A DNA stretch of 64,000 bases from Bombella apis (lineage in GTDB: Bacteria > Pseudomonadota > Alphaproteobacteria > Acetobacterales > Acetobacteraceae): assembly GCF_018221685.1 (NCBI RefSeq), contig NZ_JAGJTM010000004.1, positions 372,001 to 436,000 on the forward strand, read 5' to 3'. The notes below the pieces were generated by a model. The model worked only from the letters and a program-made list of their open reading frames with translations, had not been told where the DNA came from and did not search any database. A program made the translations under genes and the position numbers. This document shows positions 9,701 to 17,837 of the stretch, piece by piece. How positions within the stretch are numbered: the stretch's first letter is position 1; the number at the start of each line of letters is the position of its first letter.

Positions 9701-10037
9701 GATTTCCCGCAAACAGTTTGAAGATGTCCAGTTGCGGGCGTCCTTCCGGGTAGCGGGGGAGCGGCTTGATCTGGCAGAGGCGCGGGCCGGCAATGCCATT
9801 CTGGGGGTGACGATGAAAGGGCAGATGGATTTCGGGCAGGCCATGATGCAGATGCAGGGCACCATCTCGCCATTCTTTGGGATCAATCAGGCTGCGGGCA
9901 GTTTTTTCGGGGCCCGGAAGGGAAGTGGTATCATGGCCATGACCTACAGGCTGGATGGCAGTTTGGCCAAGCCACAGATGCATGTTAACCCTTTCTCCGC
10001 CCTGCTGCCCGGTGGGCTGCGGCGTCTGTTCGAATGA
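6744..10037 (+). CDS. Large AsmA-like/YhdP-type envelope protein (DUF3971/AsmA C-terminal)
   Basis: A 1097-residue protein with one N-terminal membrane anchor (about residues 8-30) and a long beta-rich periplasmic body. The last 200 residues match the AsmA-like C-terminal region: YDRLAGGTVDLQG, FDGTLAVDHLTLKNPP and GTISPFFGINQAAGSFFG. Proteins of this superfamily (YhdP, TamB, AsmA) form bridge-like structures that carry phospholipids between inner and outer membranes; that role is inferred from family. A GTG at 6738 is a possible alternative start. It lies 102 bases after bcp and about 45 bases before rarA. A second AsmA-type gene is found 2.5 kb downstream. Confidence 0.8.
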   Translation: MTWQTILRRVALGLLVPLVGLLLAVALLLGRMAQGPLDVTGLSHRWGGALTHAGGGRLHWERMALSWKPGKNGHSAKILLSLEGVRYRALPEGGGADEVAAEVPEQQLDHVGVVFRLASLLHGQVGLQSLDVRGLRLVAFRDAEGHVSLGGVKPGAQHPGGGTLPPLAAIMPWHLDLQDIRLTIRDETAPDSSLIVTLPELKADHDRQTGWQGRMEASLQGVGLGAGQEEATVHLAGDMAPDGAARTRWQLTVSPVRFPALAAWLPLSPAGKKGMGIPNMPLAFHLEGILEGHGLVGHFAHMAGEVDAGAGEIDRPGRIPFRLSSGKVSFHLDPAEAGQQAPLVLALHTELAALDSLGRTVPFIIDAHGRLDHLDRPKDVELLVDGHVPTFDFATLASVWPDGTARGARRWMTTNMTAGRGENLHLQLDFTSNTGLDGLDVRALGGELTGHSLSVTWMEGMPQVTGEDAYAHFVDDDRLLIDVQHGHLADGRGGSVTVPTGHIVLSDLLKREQTGEFSLGMEGPLSAFVAVLSCPRLNLLSRHPVNPANTGGMLKGTLSLKLPLNSHLLMKDVGYGAEFDFQNIWFALPSLGRIQQGNGHFSVNEAGLAVKGGARFRGVMMTGSLFDSFQANVPGRLMLKADLQASLGAKELRSLGVPAGLAQDSIMQGSGVGHVVYSQYGGGPGHSRGTASVQVDLRGLGVRARFWHKPVGVPAGLQAGVTWQDGQMIRLDDVRAHGPQLALQAEGRMRSGQLGGINLTHFQFGRTSGSAVMDWPVRDGTADDRRYQISVQASTLDLTPWFGHPATGKSRSQPIHPVEKKVRRAPGSASQASILPEGIWAIGLRADRVIYGAEQTASHVSANLRWAAQRVQGAFLHVAQPSLTFDLAQDSRRIGVLDVRLIAADLGRILASLGVYDRLAGGTVDLQGHCQPVAADAHVTSAERTMGLGLGLPPFDGTLAVDHLTLKNPPTALVIATLAAPLHWGQISRKQFEDVQLRASFRVAGERLDLAEARAGNAILGVTMKGQMDFGQAMMQMQGTISPFFGINQAAGSFFGARKGSGIMAMTYRLDGSLAKPQMHVNPFSALLPGGLRRLFE

Positions 10038-10083
10038 GAGGCTGCCGGGTCTGGCAGTGGTGGGAAAGGCAGGAGGGATGATG

Positions 10084-11466
10084 ATGTCGGATACCATGCC
10101 GGATCTCTTTGGGGGTTCCTCATCGGGTGGTGTTTCCCGGCATGAGGAGGGAGCACGCCGGTCAGAGTCCTCTCCGTCACGCCGTGCTGCGGGCACCCAG
10201 CCGCTGGCGGACCGTCTGCGTCCGCAGTCATTGGATGAGGTGCAGGGGCAGGTCCATCTTCTGGGGCCGGAGGGTACGTTGACCCGGATGCTGGGAAGCG
10301 GCCATCTGTCCAGCCTGATTCTCTGGGGTGGGCCGGGATGCGGCAAGACAACCATTGCCCAGCTGCTCGCCGAACGGGTGGGACTGTTTTACACGAAGAT
10401 TTCCGCTGTTTTTTCCGGTGTGGCGGATCTGAAAAAAGCCTTTGATGAAGCCCGCCGCAAGGCTGAGGCCACCGGGCGTGGCACGCTGCTCTTCGTGGAT
10501 GAGATTCACCGCTTCAACCGGGCGCAGCAGGATGGCTTTCTGCCTTATGTGGAACGGGGAACGGTCGTGCTGGTGGGAGCCACGACCGAGAACCCGTCCT
10601 TCACGCTGAACTCCGCCCTGTTGTCACGCTGTCAGGTTCTTGTCCTGCACAGGCTGGATGATGCTGCGCTGGAGCAGCTTCTTGTGCGGGCCGAAACGGC
10701 CACGGAGCGGACCCTGCCCCTGACGGATGAGGGCCGGGCCTCCCTGCGGGCCATGGCGGATGGGGATGGGCGCTATCTGCTGAACATGGTCGAGCAGCTT
10801 CTTTCCCTGACGAAGGATGGAACCCGCCCGCTGGGGCCGGAGGAGCTGGCCCGGTCCCTGTCCCGGCGGCCTGTCCTGTATGACAGGGACCGGGACGAGC
10901 ATTACAATCTGATTTCCGCTCTGCACAAATCCCTGCGGGGGAGTGACCCTGATGCGGGACTTTACTGGTTCGCCCGTATGCTGGAAGGCGGGGAAGACCC
11001 CCGCTACATTGCCCGCCGTCTCGTCCGCTTTGCCAGTGAGGATATTGGCGAGGCTGATCCGACCTCCCTGCCGTTGGCACAGGCCGGAGCGATGGCTTAT
11101 GAGAGGCTCGGCTCTCCAGAGGGGGAGGTGGCCCTGGCGCAGGTTGTGGTCCATCTGGCGGTCGCCTCCAAGTCCAACGCAGTGTATCGGGCTTATAATG
11201 AGGCCAGGGCATTGGCGAAGCAGACGGGCAGCCTCATGCCTCCGGCCCATATCCGCAATGCTCCGACAGCCCTGATGAAGGAGCTGGGTTACAAGAAGGG
11301 CTACGAATACGATCATGACTGCGAGGATGGTGTTTCCGGCCAGAACTACTTCCCCGACGGCATGGAACGGGTGACGCTCTACAGGCCGGTCGACCGTGGA
11401 TTTGAAGAAAGAATCAGGAAACGGCTGGACATGCTGGCGCAGAAACGGGCATCTCGCCAGTCATGA
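10084..11466 (+). CDS. rarA: Replication-associated recombination protein A (AAA+ ATPase)
   Basis: RarA (MgsA) is a clamp-loader-related AAA+ ATPase acting at stalled replication forks. The 460-residue protein begins with a DLFGG segment resembling a clamp-binding peptide, then PLADRLRPQSLDEVQGQ, Walker A (GGPGCGKTT), Walker B (LLFVDEIHRFN), sensor 1 (GATTENPSF) and the C-terminal MgsA tetramerisation part including SKSNAVYRAYNEA and PAHIRNAPTALMKELGY. Three consecutive ATGs occur at 10078, 10081 and 10084; the AGGAGG ribosome site at 10071-10076 has ideal spacing only to the third. The stop overlaps the start of the next gene by four bases. Confidence 0.96.
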   Translation: MSDTMPDLFGGSSSGGVSRHEEGARRSESSPSRRAAGTQPLADRLRPQSLDEVQGQVHLLGPEGTLTRMLGSGHLSSLILWGGPGCGKTTIAQLLAERVGLFYTKISAVFSGVADLKKAFDEARRKAEATGRGTLLFVDEIHRFNRAQQDGFLPYVERGTVVLVGATTENPSFTLNSALLSRCQVLVLHRLDDAALEQLLVRAETATERTLPLTDEGRASLRAMADGDGRYLLNMVEQLLSLTKDGTRPLGPEELARSLSRRPVLYDRDRDEHYNLISALHKSLRGSDPDAGLYWFARMLEGGEDPRYIARRLVRFASEDIGEADPTSLPLAQAGAMAYERLGSPEGEVALAQVVVHLAVASKSNAVYRAYNEARALAKQTGSLMPPAHIRNAPTALMKELGYKKGYEYDHDCEDGVSGQNYFPDGMERVTLYRPVDRGFEERIRKRLDMLAQKRASRQS

Positions 11467-12434
11467 GTGTTGAGAATCGTATTGTCAGCGAAGATGAGGC
11501 CGATCTGCGTCTCGACCGCTGGTTTCGCCGTCATTATCCCAACCTGACACAGGGCGGGTTGCAGAAGCTGTGCCGCAAGGGGCAGGTGCGGGTTGATGGA
11601 GGGCGGGTGCAGCCCAATAAAAGGCTCAATCCCGGCCAGAGCATCCGTATCCCCCCTCTGCCGGACCAGAGCCGCCCGGCCCCGCCGCCACCGCCCAACC
11701 CGGAACTCGTCCAGCAGCTGCGGGACATGATCCTTTATGAGGATGACCATCTCATCGTGCTGAACAAGCCGTCCGGTCTGGCAACACAGGGTGGCCCCGG
11801 CATCACCGTACACGTGGACATGATGCTGGAGGGGCTGAGGCCGGAGGGAGGCGACAAGCCCCGCCTCGTGCATCGCATTGACCGTGACACGTCCGGCATC
11901 CTGCTGCTGGCCCGCACGCCCGGTGTGGCGGCAAAACTGGCAGCGGCCTTTCGGGGTCGTGAGGTGAGCAAGACCTACTGGGCGGTGGTTGTCGGGCGGC
12001 CCAGCCCTGCTGAAGGTGTGATCGACCAGCCTCTGGCCAAGGTCGGGGCCGGGGGTGCCTCGCTTATCGTGCCTGTCTCCCGTGGGGAAGAGGATGCGAT
12101 GAGTGCCAAGAGTTCTTACGAGACGCTGGATGCCACAGGCAAGCGTTTCAGCTGGCTGGCCCTGTCCCCCTGGACGGGGCGGACGCACCAGCTGCGTGTC
12201 CATACGGAGAGTCTGGGCACGCCCATTCTGGGTGATCCCCGCTATGGGGGCGAAACGGCCCATGTGGAGGGTTTCCCGGACAGGCTGCACCTCCATGCAA
12301 GGATGCTGGAGTTCCCTCATCCGGCGGGGGGAAGGTTGCAGGTGGCGGCTCCCTTGCCGCCCCATATGCGTGAGACGTTCCAGACGCTGGGTTTCATTGC
12401 TGGTGACACACCAGCACCACGCCGGACACGGTGA
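11463..12434 (+). CDS. RluC/RluD-family 23S rRNA pseudouridine synthase
   Basis: The 323-residue protein has an N-terminal S4 RNA-binding domain (about residues 12-65, with LRLDRWFRRHYP and GGLQKLCRKGQVRV), a proline-rich linker (PAPPPPPNP) and the RluA-type catalytic domain with HRIDRDTSGILLLA, in which Asp140 is the catalytic residue. The later TGRTHQLRVH and ILGDPRYGG motifs complete the family pattern. The S4-plus-catalytic layout fits RluC, which modifies 23S rRNA, but the exact target positions cannot be read from sequence. ATGA overlap with rarA implies coupled translation, a pairing that is common in alphaproteobacteria. Confidence 0.9.
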   Translation: MSVENRIVSEDEADLRLDRWFRRHYPNLTQGGLQKLCRKGQVRVDGGRVQPNKRLNPGQSIRIPPLPDQSRPAPPPPPNPELVQQLRDMILYEDDHLIVLNKPSGLATQGGPGITVHVDMMLEGLRPEGGDKPRLVHRIDRDTSGILLLARTPGVAAKLAAAFRGREVSKTYWAVVVGRPSPAEGVIDQPLAKVGAGGASLIVPVSRGEEDAMSAKSSYETLDATGKRFSWLALSPWTGRTHQLRVHTESLGTPILGDPRYGGETAHVEGFPDRLHLHARMLEFPHPAGGRLQVAAPLPPHMRETFQTLGFIAGDTPAPRRTR

Positions 12435-12503
12435 AAGACTGACAGGGACGGCTGGCCCTTTGCAGGGGGACCTGGCCGCCTGAGAAAACGAGGACACAGG
12501 CAG

Positions 12504-15116
12504 ATGAAAAAGCTGGCAGCAATCCTGATCGGGCTGGTGGTGGTGGTGACAGGCGTGAGCCTTGCTCCGCAGTTTCTGATAGACCAGAACAGGCTGCGGC
12601 AGCGTGTCACGGAGGCCTTCCAGCAGCAGACGGGGCTGGAGCTGAAGATGGGGGAAACGTCCTTCCAGCTGCTGCCATGGCCGTCTTTTCAGGCAACAAA
12701 TGTCGTACTGACAAGACCGGGCTGCACGCCCTTCGTGGCGGCCCGGTCCGTCCATGCGGACCTGTCTCTGCTAGCGATACTGAACCGGGAGATTTCCTTT
12801 CAGGAATTCACGGTGAGGGGAGCGGGCATCATGCTGCATCGGGCCAGCGAGAAACAGTGCTCCACGTGGCTCCCTGTAATCTCGCAGGATCAGAGGGCCG
12901 CAGCGCCTGTGGCCGGTGATGCCGTCACCCCCCGCTGGAAGGTCAGCTTCGGAGGGCTGCATCTGACTGATGCTGAACTCTCATGGCAGGATGATCTGTC
13001 GGACAGTCATGTCCCGGAAGGAGGCCACCTTCATCTGGCAAGTCTGGAGATGGCGGGCATGCGCAGTGTGAGCCCGTGGGTGGATCTGCGGGGCACATAT
13101 GGGCACACGCCTTTTACGCTGCGGGGACGGCTTGGCCCTCTCCATCAGCTTCTCTCTGCGTCTGCTGGACAGAAAGACCCGTGGGCTTTCAGCCTGGGGC
13201 TGACGCTGGGGACCGGCGAGCACCAGGACCATGCCACGCTTGATGGCCTTATGCGGGACGCCCACCGGCTGAAAGGTGTGAATTTCACGCTGTCCGGTCG
13301 CTGGACATCCCTGCGGGGCCTGCGGCATCTGCTCTCACGGGCGATGCCGGTTGATCTGGGGCAGCTTGAGGGGACAGTCCGTTTCCACAGTGATGATGAC
13401 ATGGTGGCTGCCAGCAACGGAACGGACATGGCTCTGACGGATGCCCTGCTGCATCTGCCCCGGCGTCTGGTGCTGGATCAGGTTCATGCCCATTTGGGCA
13501 GTGCGACCCTGCCTGCGGGCATGTGGCATGTGGCGGCACCGCTGCAGCTGAGCGACATCCAGATTGATGCTGACAGTGCGCAGGCACCATTTGTCCTTCA
13601 GGGGCAGGCTGCCTGGGGGCGTTATGCCTGGCTGTTTCATGGTGAGGCAGAGAGTTTGCAGAGGGCACAGTCTGCTCTTCTGGGCCGCATCCCGGCATCT
13701 GTCGGGCTGAAGCTGAACGTGCAGGGGCAGGACAGAACATTATCCAGCCTGTTCAACCGGGGTGATGCCGCCAGAACGGATGCCAGACAGGACAATGTGT
13801 CTTTCGACCTTCAGGGACAGGCCGGGCGGCAGGGCAGTACGCTGGCTTTTTCCGGCCAGGCAGCCCTGTTCCAGTTTCCTGACATCAGGGGAATTCCGGG
13901 CCTGCTGGTGCATGATGGTCATGTGAAGGGGCAGCTTGTCTTGGGGCCGGTGAAGGATGCAGGCCTTTCTTCCCTGTCGCTTCAGGATGTGGTGTTTGAC
14001 AGTCAGGAAGCGGGCGGAAACCTGTCGGCGGACCTGCCCATGCAGCCGGATGCGGGGCTTGTGGGCAAACTGCATCTGATCCATCTGGAGGGGGAGCGTG
14101 TCTCTTCCGCATCGCTCACACCTGCTGCCGAGCCGACAGTGCAGGCGGGGCCTGTGCCCACTGCGGGCAAGGGAGAGCCCGGTGATGCTGCGCAGGCATC
14201 CCGGCCGCCAGAGGTGGCCCCCGCGGAAGGAAAGGCGTCTGAGACCCGGCTGACGCAGTGGTTCGGAAGCATGGCGGGGCGACCGTTCGATGTGGATATG
14301 ACGGCAGATCAGCTCCATGTGGCAGGCATCGCCTATCAGGGGCTGCATCTGCATCTTCTGGGGCTGGAGGGGCGGTTGAGTCTTTCCGTGCTGGGAGGGA
14401 GCGTGCAGGACGTGCCGCTTGCTGGTGAGGTTGTGCTGGATGGCACGGCTGACCCTCTGCGGATGGGCATGAAGGCGCATCCATTCATTCTGCCGGCCAG
14501 CTGGGTACAGAGCCTGCTGGGGCAGCCTGTGATGTTTGAGGGGCCTGTGCAGCTGGAAGGGGCTCTCGGGACGGAAGGCGCCCAGCCTGAGGCCCTGTGG
14601 CAGGCCCTGGATGGCCAGATGGGCCTGTCCCTTGTGGATGGCCGTGTCCAAAGGGAGGTTCTGGCACCATTGGCAGGCCCTGCGGCCAGTCTCCTCAAGC
14701 TGGGTTCTGGCACGATGGGGCTGCGCTGCTTTGCCGGGACGGCGACATTCGGGCATGGTCAGGCACATTTCAGTGACATGGCTCTGGAGGTGAAGCATCT
14801 TTCCCTCATCGGGCAGGGGACGATGAAGCTGGGTGACATGAGCTACACGTTCCAGCTCATGCCGCATGTCACGCTTGTAGGGGCGGATTTTTCCACACCA
14901 CTGGCCCTTTCAGGGCAGAATGGCACGGTTCATATAGGAGCGCAGGACAAGGATCAGGCTGCTCTGGATACAGCCCGTTTTGGCAGTGATGCTTGTGCTC
15001 ATGCTGTCCAGCAGGCTCGTGGCGGGCAGAAGGGTCTGGCCCTGCCTGCACGGGATGATGGCCATTCTGGCGGGGCAGGCGGGATTCTCCGGGCCCTTGG
15101 TCTTGGTGGCAACTGA
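12504..15116 (+). CDS. AsmA family protein
   Basis: An 870-residue AsmA-type protein. The N-terminus MKKLAAILIGLVVVVTGVS is a membrane anchor, followed by the characteristic early AsmA segment (QQQTGLELKMGETSFQLLPW, then SVHADLSLLAILNREI). The middle is a long beta-rich periplasmic region, and the C-terminal 150 residues carry MGLSLVDGRV and the closing AsmA fold. A low-complexity Ala/Glu/Pro insert sits near residues 535-575. Expected role: inner membrane-anchored envelope protein linked to outer membrane lipid supply, by family. It starts 69 bases after the pseudouridine synthase and 20 bases before the ATP12 gene. Confidence 0.88.
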   Translation: MKKLAAILIGLVVVVTGVSLAPQFLIDQNRLRQRVTEAFQQQTGLELKMGETSFQLLPWPSFQATNVVLTRPGCTPFVAARSVHADLSLLAILNREISFQEFTVRGAGIMLHRASEKQCSTWLPVISQDQRAAAPVAGDAVTPRWKVSFGGLHLTDAELSWQDDLSDSHVPEGGHLHLASLEMAGMRSVSPWVDLRGTYGHTPFTLRGRLGPLHQLLSASAGQKDPWAFSLGLTLGTGEHQDHATLDGLMRDAHRLKGVNFTLSGRWTSLRGLRHLLSRAMPVDLGQLEGTVRFHSDDDMVAASNGTDMALTDALLHLPRRLVLDQVHAHLGSATLPAGMWHVAAPLQLSDIQIDADSAQAPFVLQGQAAWGRYAWLFHGEAESLQRAQSALLGRIPASVGLKLNVQGQDRTLSSLFNRGDAARTDARQDNVSFDLQGQAGRQGSTLAFSGQAALFQFPDIRGIPGLLVHDGHVKGQLVLGPVKDAGLSSLSLQDVVFDSQEAGGNLSADLPMQPDAGLVGKLHLIHLEGERVSSASLTPAAEPTVQAGPVPTAGKGEPGDAAQASRPPEVAPAEGKASETRLTQWFGSMAGRPFDVDMTADQLHVAGIAYQGLHLHLLGLEGRLSLSVLGGSVQDVPLAGEVVLDGTADPLRMGMKAHPFILPASWVQSLLGQPVMFEGPVQLEGALGTEGAQPEALWQALDGQMGLSLVDGRVQREVLAPLAGPAASLLKLGSGTMGLRCFAGTATFGHGQAHFSDMALEVKHLSLIGQGTMKLGDMSYTFQLMPHVTLVGADFSTPLALSGQNGTVHIGAQDKDQAALDTARFGSDACAHAVQQARGGQKGLALPARDDGHSGGAGGILRALGLGGN

Positions 15117-15136
15117 CAGGAAGGAAGAGCAGCGTC

Positions 15137-15850
15137 ATGGCACAGTTGCACAGGCGTTTCTGGAAACAGGTGACAGTGGGGCCAGTCGGTGAGTCTGGCC
15201 AGCAGGGACCATTGCTGGATGGCAGGCCCGTGAAGCTGCCTGCCGGAACGGCCCTGGCCGTGTCATCTCCTGCTCTGGCAGAGGCCCTTGCGGAAGAATG
15301 GCGTCAGATTGCCGAGGGTGCCCAGTTCACCCCGGATGATCTGGTCCTGACCCGCATGGCGGGCAGTCAGATCGAGCGCATCCTGCCCGATCGTGCAGCG
15401 ATGGAAGCCGCCCTGCACGCTTATGGCATTGATGACAATCTCTGCTACCGGAGTGTGGCGCAGGATGATGCCGTGACGGCCCGCATCCGGGCCTGGGCTG
15501 CGGAACAGGGGCTGCATCCGGCCATGACGGATGGTCTCATGCCTCTGGAGCAGCCTGCCGCCTATGGCGAGGCCCTGACGCATTACCTGTCGCAGCTGGA
15601 GCCTGCCCAGCTGACGGCTCTGGGTGTCATGGTGCCCATCATGGGCAGCCTGCTTCTGCCGCTGGCTCTGGTGCATGACGTGGTCAGCTTTGACGAGGCC
15701 GTGCATCTTGCCCACGCCGACGAATACCGTCAGCTGGAAAAATGGGGCCACGACAGGGAACTCGCCACACTGCTTGAGAAGCGGAACACGGATATTGCCG
15801 ATGCGCTCCGTTTCCTGAATCTGGCGCAGGGGCGGGTGAAAGCAGCCTGA
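15137..15850 (+). CDS. ATP12-family F1-ATPase assembly chaperone
   Basis: The 237-residue product belongs to the ATP12 family (PF07542), whose mitochondrial member binds free F1 alpha subunit during ATP synthase assembly; the family is shared by mitochondria and alphaproteobacteria. Visible family blocks are LDGRPVKLPAGTALAV, LAEALAEEWRQIAEG, LTRMAGSQIERI and the conserved DNLCYR segment, ending with LEKRNTDIADALRFLNL. The start follows a GGAAGAGC-like ribosome site. It is the last gene of the plus-strand run and is closed by a strong two-way terminator. Confidence 0.9.
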   Translation: MAQLHRRFWKQVTVGPVGESGQQGPLLDGRPVKLPAGTALAVSSPALAEALAEEWRQIAEGAQFTPDDLVLTRMAGSQIERILPDRAAMEAALHAYGIDDNLCYRSVAQDDAVTARIRAWAAEQGLHPAMTDGLMPLEQPAAYGEALTHYLSQLEPAQLTALGVMVPIMGSLLLPLALVHDVVSFDEAVHLAHADEYRQLEKWGHDRELATLLEKRNTDIADALRFLNLAQGRVKAA

Positions 15851-15880
15851 CCGGACAGGAAGCGTGATTTCATGGAACGG

Positions 15881-15918
15881 AAAAGCCCCTCCAGAACGGG
15901 TCTCTGGAGGGGCTTTTT
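15881..15918. terminator. Bidirectional rho-independent terminator between ATP12 gene and ispDF
   Basis: A perfect 15-base-pair stem (15881-15895 with 15903-15917), a 7-base loop, four A at the left and a T run at the right. It can stop transcription from both converging sides, ATP12 on plus and ispDF on minus. Confidence 0.93.
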
Positions 15919-15949
15919 CACGACTGGCCCTGCGGAAGGAGGGAGCGTC

Positions 15950-17173
15950 TTACTCCCCGCTGTCCGGCACCATGATGCTGACGGCAGCCGTGGCGGCGAT
16001 GCCTTCTTCCCGCCCCGTGAAGCCCAGACGCTCGGAGGTCGTGGCCTTGACGGAAATGCGGCTGGGACTGACCTTCAGCAGCTCGGCAAGACGGGCACAC
16101 ATGGCCTTGGCATGAGGGCCGATCTTCGGGCGCTCGCAGATGATCGTCAGGTCCGCATTGACCAGCATTCCTCCTTTGGAGCGGATCAGCTCTCCGGCAT
16201 GGATGAGGAAGCGGGCGGAATCCATGTCACGCCATTTCTCATCCGTGGGGGGGAAGTGACGGCCAATGTCGCCCTCATTCAGCGCACCATAGATGGCGTC
16301 GCAGAGTGTATGGATGCCCACATCGGCATCGGAGTGACCGGCAAGGCCCTTCTCATGAGGAATCTCGATGCCACAGAGGATGAGCTTGCGGCCTTCGGCA
16401 AAGGCATGAACATCATAACCCAGACCGACACGGGGCAGAAGAACGGTAGCCTGCGCAGGCTGGGTCTTCTGGTCCTCAATTACACGTTCAAGCCGCATCA
16501 GATCCTCCGTAACGGTCAGTTTGATATTGTCTTCCGAACCCATGACGATCGCCACCTTGTGCCCTTCCGCCTCCAGCAGGCCGGCATCATCGGTCAGGGC
16601 GGTGCGGTGCCGGTCATGCAGGTCCCGCAGCAGCGGGAAGGAGAAGCCCTGCGGGGTCTGGGCACGCCAGAGGCCCTCCCGTGAGACCGTCCCGGTGATG
16701 AGGCCATTCTCCACCTTCTTCAGCGTGTCGCTGACAGGCAGGGCCGGGATGACACCCTCATGGGTCTCCAGTGCCTCAAGGGTACGGGTGATGACAGCAG
16801 CCGGGACGCAGGGGCGGGCCCCGTCATGCACGAGAACGACATCAGGCGGCTCGGGCAGTTTTGCTAGGGCCTCCAGTCCGGCCCGCACGCTGTCATGCCG
16901 TTCGGCTCCGCCCTCGACCGGGGGAAGGACATCCAGCCCTGCCAGGGCCTCGGGCAGGAGCGGGTCGCTGCCAACCGGCTGGAGGACATCGACATGCGGC
17001 AGCAGGGCCATGGCGGCGTGCCGGATGACCGGCTGCCCGGCCAGAAGATGGAACTGCTTGCTTATGCTGGCCTGTTCCTGCGGGGCACCGGCAGAGAACC
17101 GCCGCCCACGCCCCGCCGCCAGAAGAAGGGCGGCAATGCGTCTGTGTTTCGGGCGGGCATGAGGGGCGTTCAA
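15950..17173 (-). CDS. ispDF: Bifunctional IspD/IspF enzyme of the MEP isoprenoid pathway
   Basis: One 407-residue chain joins two non-consecutive MEP pathway enzymes. Residues 1-235 are IspD (MEP cytidylyltransferase): nucleotide-binding AALLLAAGRGRRFS, VLVHDGARPCV and AQTPQGF. Residues 248-407 are IspF (MECDP synthase): GLGYDVHAF with metal ligands Asp254 and His256, LAGHSDADV, the DIGRHFPPTD loop and KATTSERLGFTGR. The fusion is known in alphaproteobacteria. It lies 26 bases after apaG in the same direction and ends at the two-way terminator. Confidence 0.96.
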   Translation of the reverse strand: MNAPHARPKHRRIAALLLAAGRGRRFSAGAPQEQASISKQFHLLAGQPVIRHAAMALLPHVDVLQPVGSDPLLPEALAGLDVLPPVEGGAERHDSVRAGLEALAKLPEPPDVVLVHDGARPCVPAAVITRTLEALETHEGVIPALPVSDTLKKVENGLITGTVSREGLWRAQTPQGFSFPLLRDLHDRHRTALTDDAGLLEAEGHKVAIVMGSEDNIKLTVTEDLMRLERVIEDQKTQPAQATVLLPRVGLGYDVHAFAEGRKLILCGIEIPHEKGLAGHSDADVGIHTLCDAIYGALNEGDIGRHFPPTDEKWRDMDSARFLIHAGELIRSKGGMLVNADLTIICERPKIGPHAKAMCARLAELLKVSPSRISVKATTSERLGFTGREEGIAATAAVSIMVPDSGE

Positions 17174-17199
17174 GATGGCGGGTCCTTTTCTGCTGTCCG

Positions 17200-17676
17200 T
17201 CAGTGGGTCATGCCCATGTGATGGGGACTGTCCAGACTGAATACGGGCACGGTGACATCAAAACGATGGCCGCTGGCCGGAGTGACCATGTGGTAGAGGC
17301 CCTCCATGAAGCCGCTCGGTGTTTTGAGTTCAGCTCCGGATGTATATTGATAGCTGCTGTCTGGAGCAATGACGGGCTGCTCGCCCACCACGCCTTCACC
17401 ATGCACGTCTTCACGCCCACCCCGATCATCCGTGATGGTCCAGCTGCGTGAGAGAAGCTGGATGCTCTCCTTGCCTCTGTTTTCAATCAGCACATGATAG
17501 AGCCAGACATAACGGTGTTCCTCCGGGTCGGAATGTTCATCAACCCAGAAAGGGCGGACATTCACGGTCACGTCGCCGGTATGGGCCGTAAAGGCGGGCA
17601 GGGACGTGATGGGCTCCATCTCGAGGGTTTCCGTCTCGGCCATCGGGCCTTCCGGGGGGAGGGAATTATCGGACAT
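17200..17676 (-). CDS. apaG: ApaG domain protein
   Basis: A 158-residue ApaG-family protein (fibronectin-like fold; mutants in enterics show altered magnesium and cobalt handling and diadenosine tetraphosphate levels, mechanism unresolved). Family blocks: FTAHTGDVTVNVRPFWVDE, YVWLYHVLIENRGKESIQLLSRSW, the signature WTITDDRGG.EDVHGEGVVGEQP region and FEYTSG-like YQYTSGAELKTPSGFMEG. The N-terminal 25 residues are an extension compared with enteric ApaG; a second ATG 12 codons in is possible. Operon with ispDF is likely. Confidence 0.94.
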   Translation of the reverse strand: MSDNSLPPEGPMAETETLEMEPITSLPAFTAHTGDVTVNVRPFWVDEHSDPEEHRYVWLYHVLIENRGKESIQLLSRSWTITDDRGGREDVHGEGVVGEQPVIAPDSSYQYTSGAELKTPSGFMEGLYHMVTPASGHRFDVTVPVFSLDSPHHMGMTH

Positions 17677-17787
17677 GGGCCTTTACTAGAATCATTATGG
17701 GGATTTGTCAGGTCATTCTGTCAGGAGCGGCGGATTTTCCCTTACTGGTATTCTGGAATGTCTTCATATGTCTGACCTGTCGTGGCC

Positions 17788-17821
17788 GCCCGTCCCGTTC
17801 ACGGGGAGTGCGGGGACGGGC
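17788..17821. repeat. Inverted repeat after metZ
   Basis: A nine-base perfect inverted repeat (17788-17796 with 17813-17821) lies 17 bases downstream of the metZ stop. It could form a hairpin at the end of the metZ message but has no T tract on the minus strand, so termination is unproven. Confidence 0.4.
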
Positions 17822-17837
17822 TTGCAGGCCGGGTCGT

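Noticed and set aside
11379..12755. 458-codon open frame on the minus strand
   Set aside because: Antisense to the pseudouridine synthase, whose motifs are intact; no recognisable domain.
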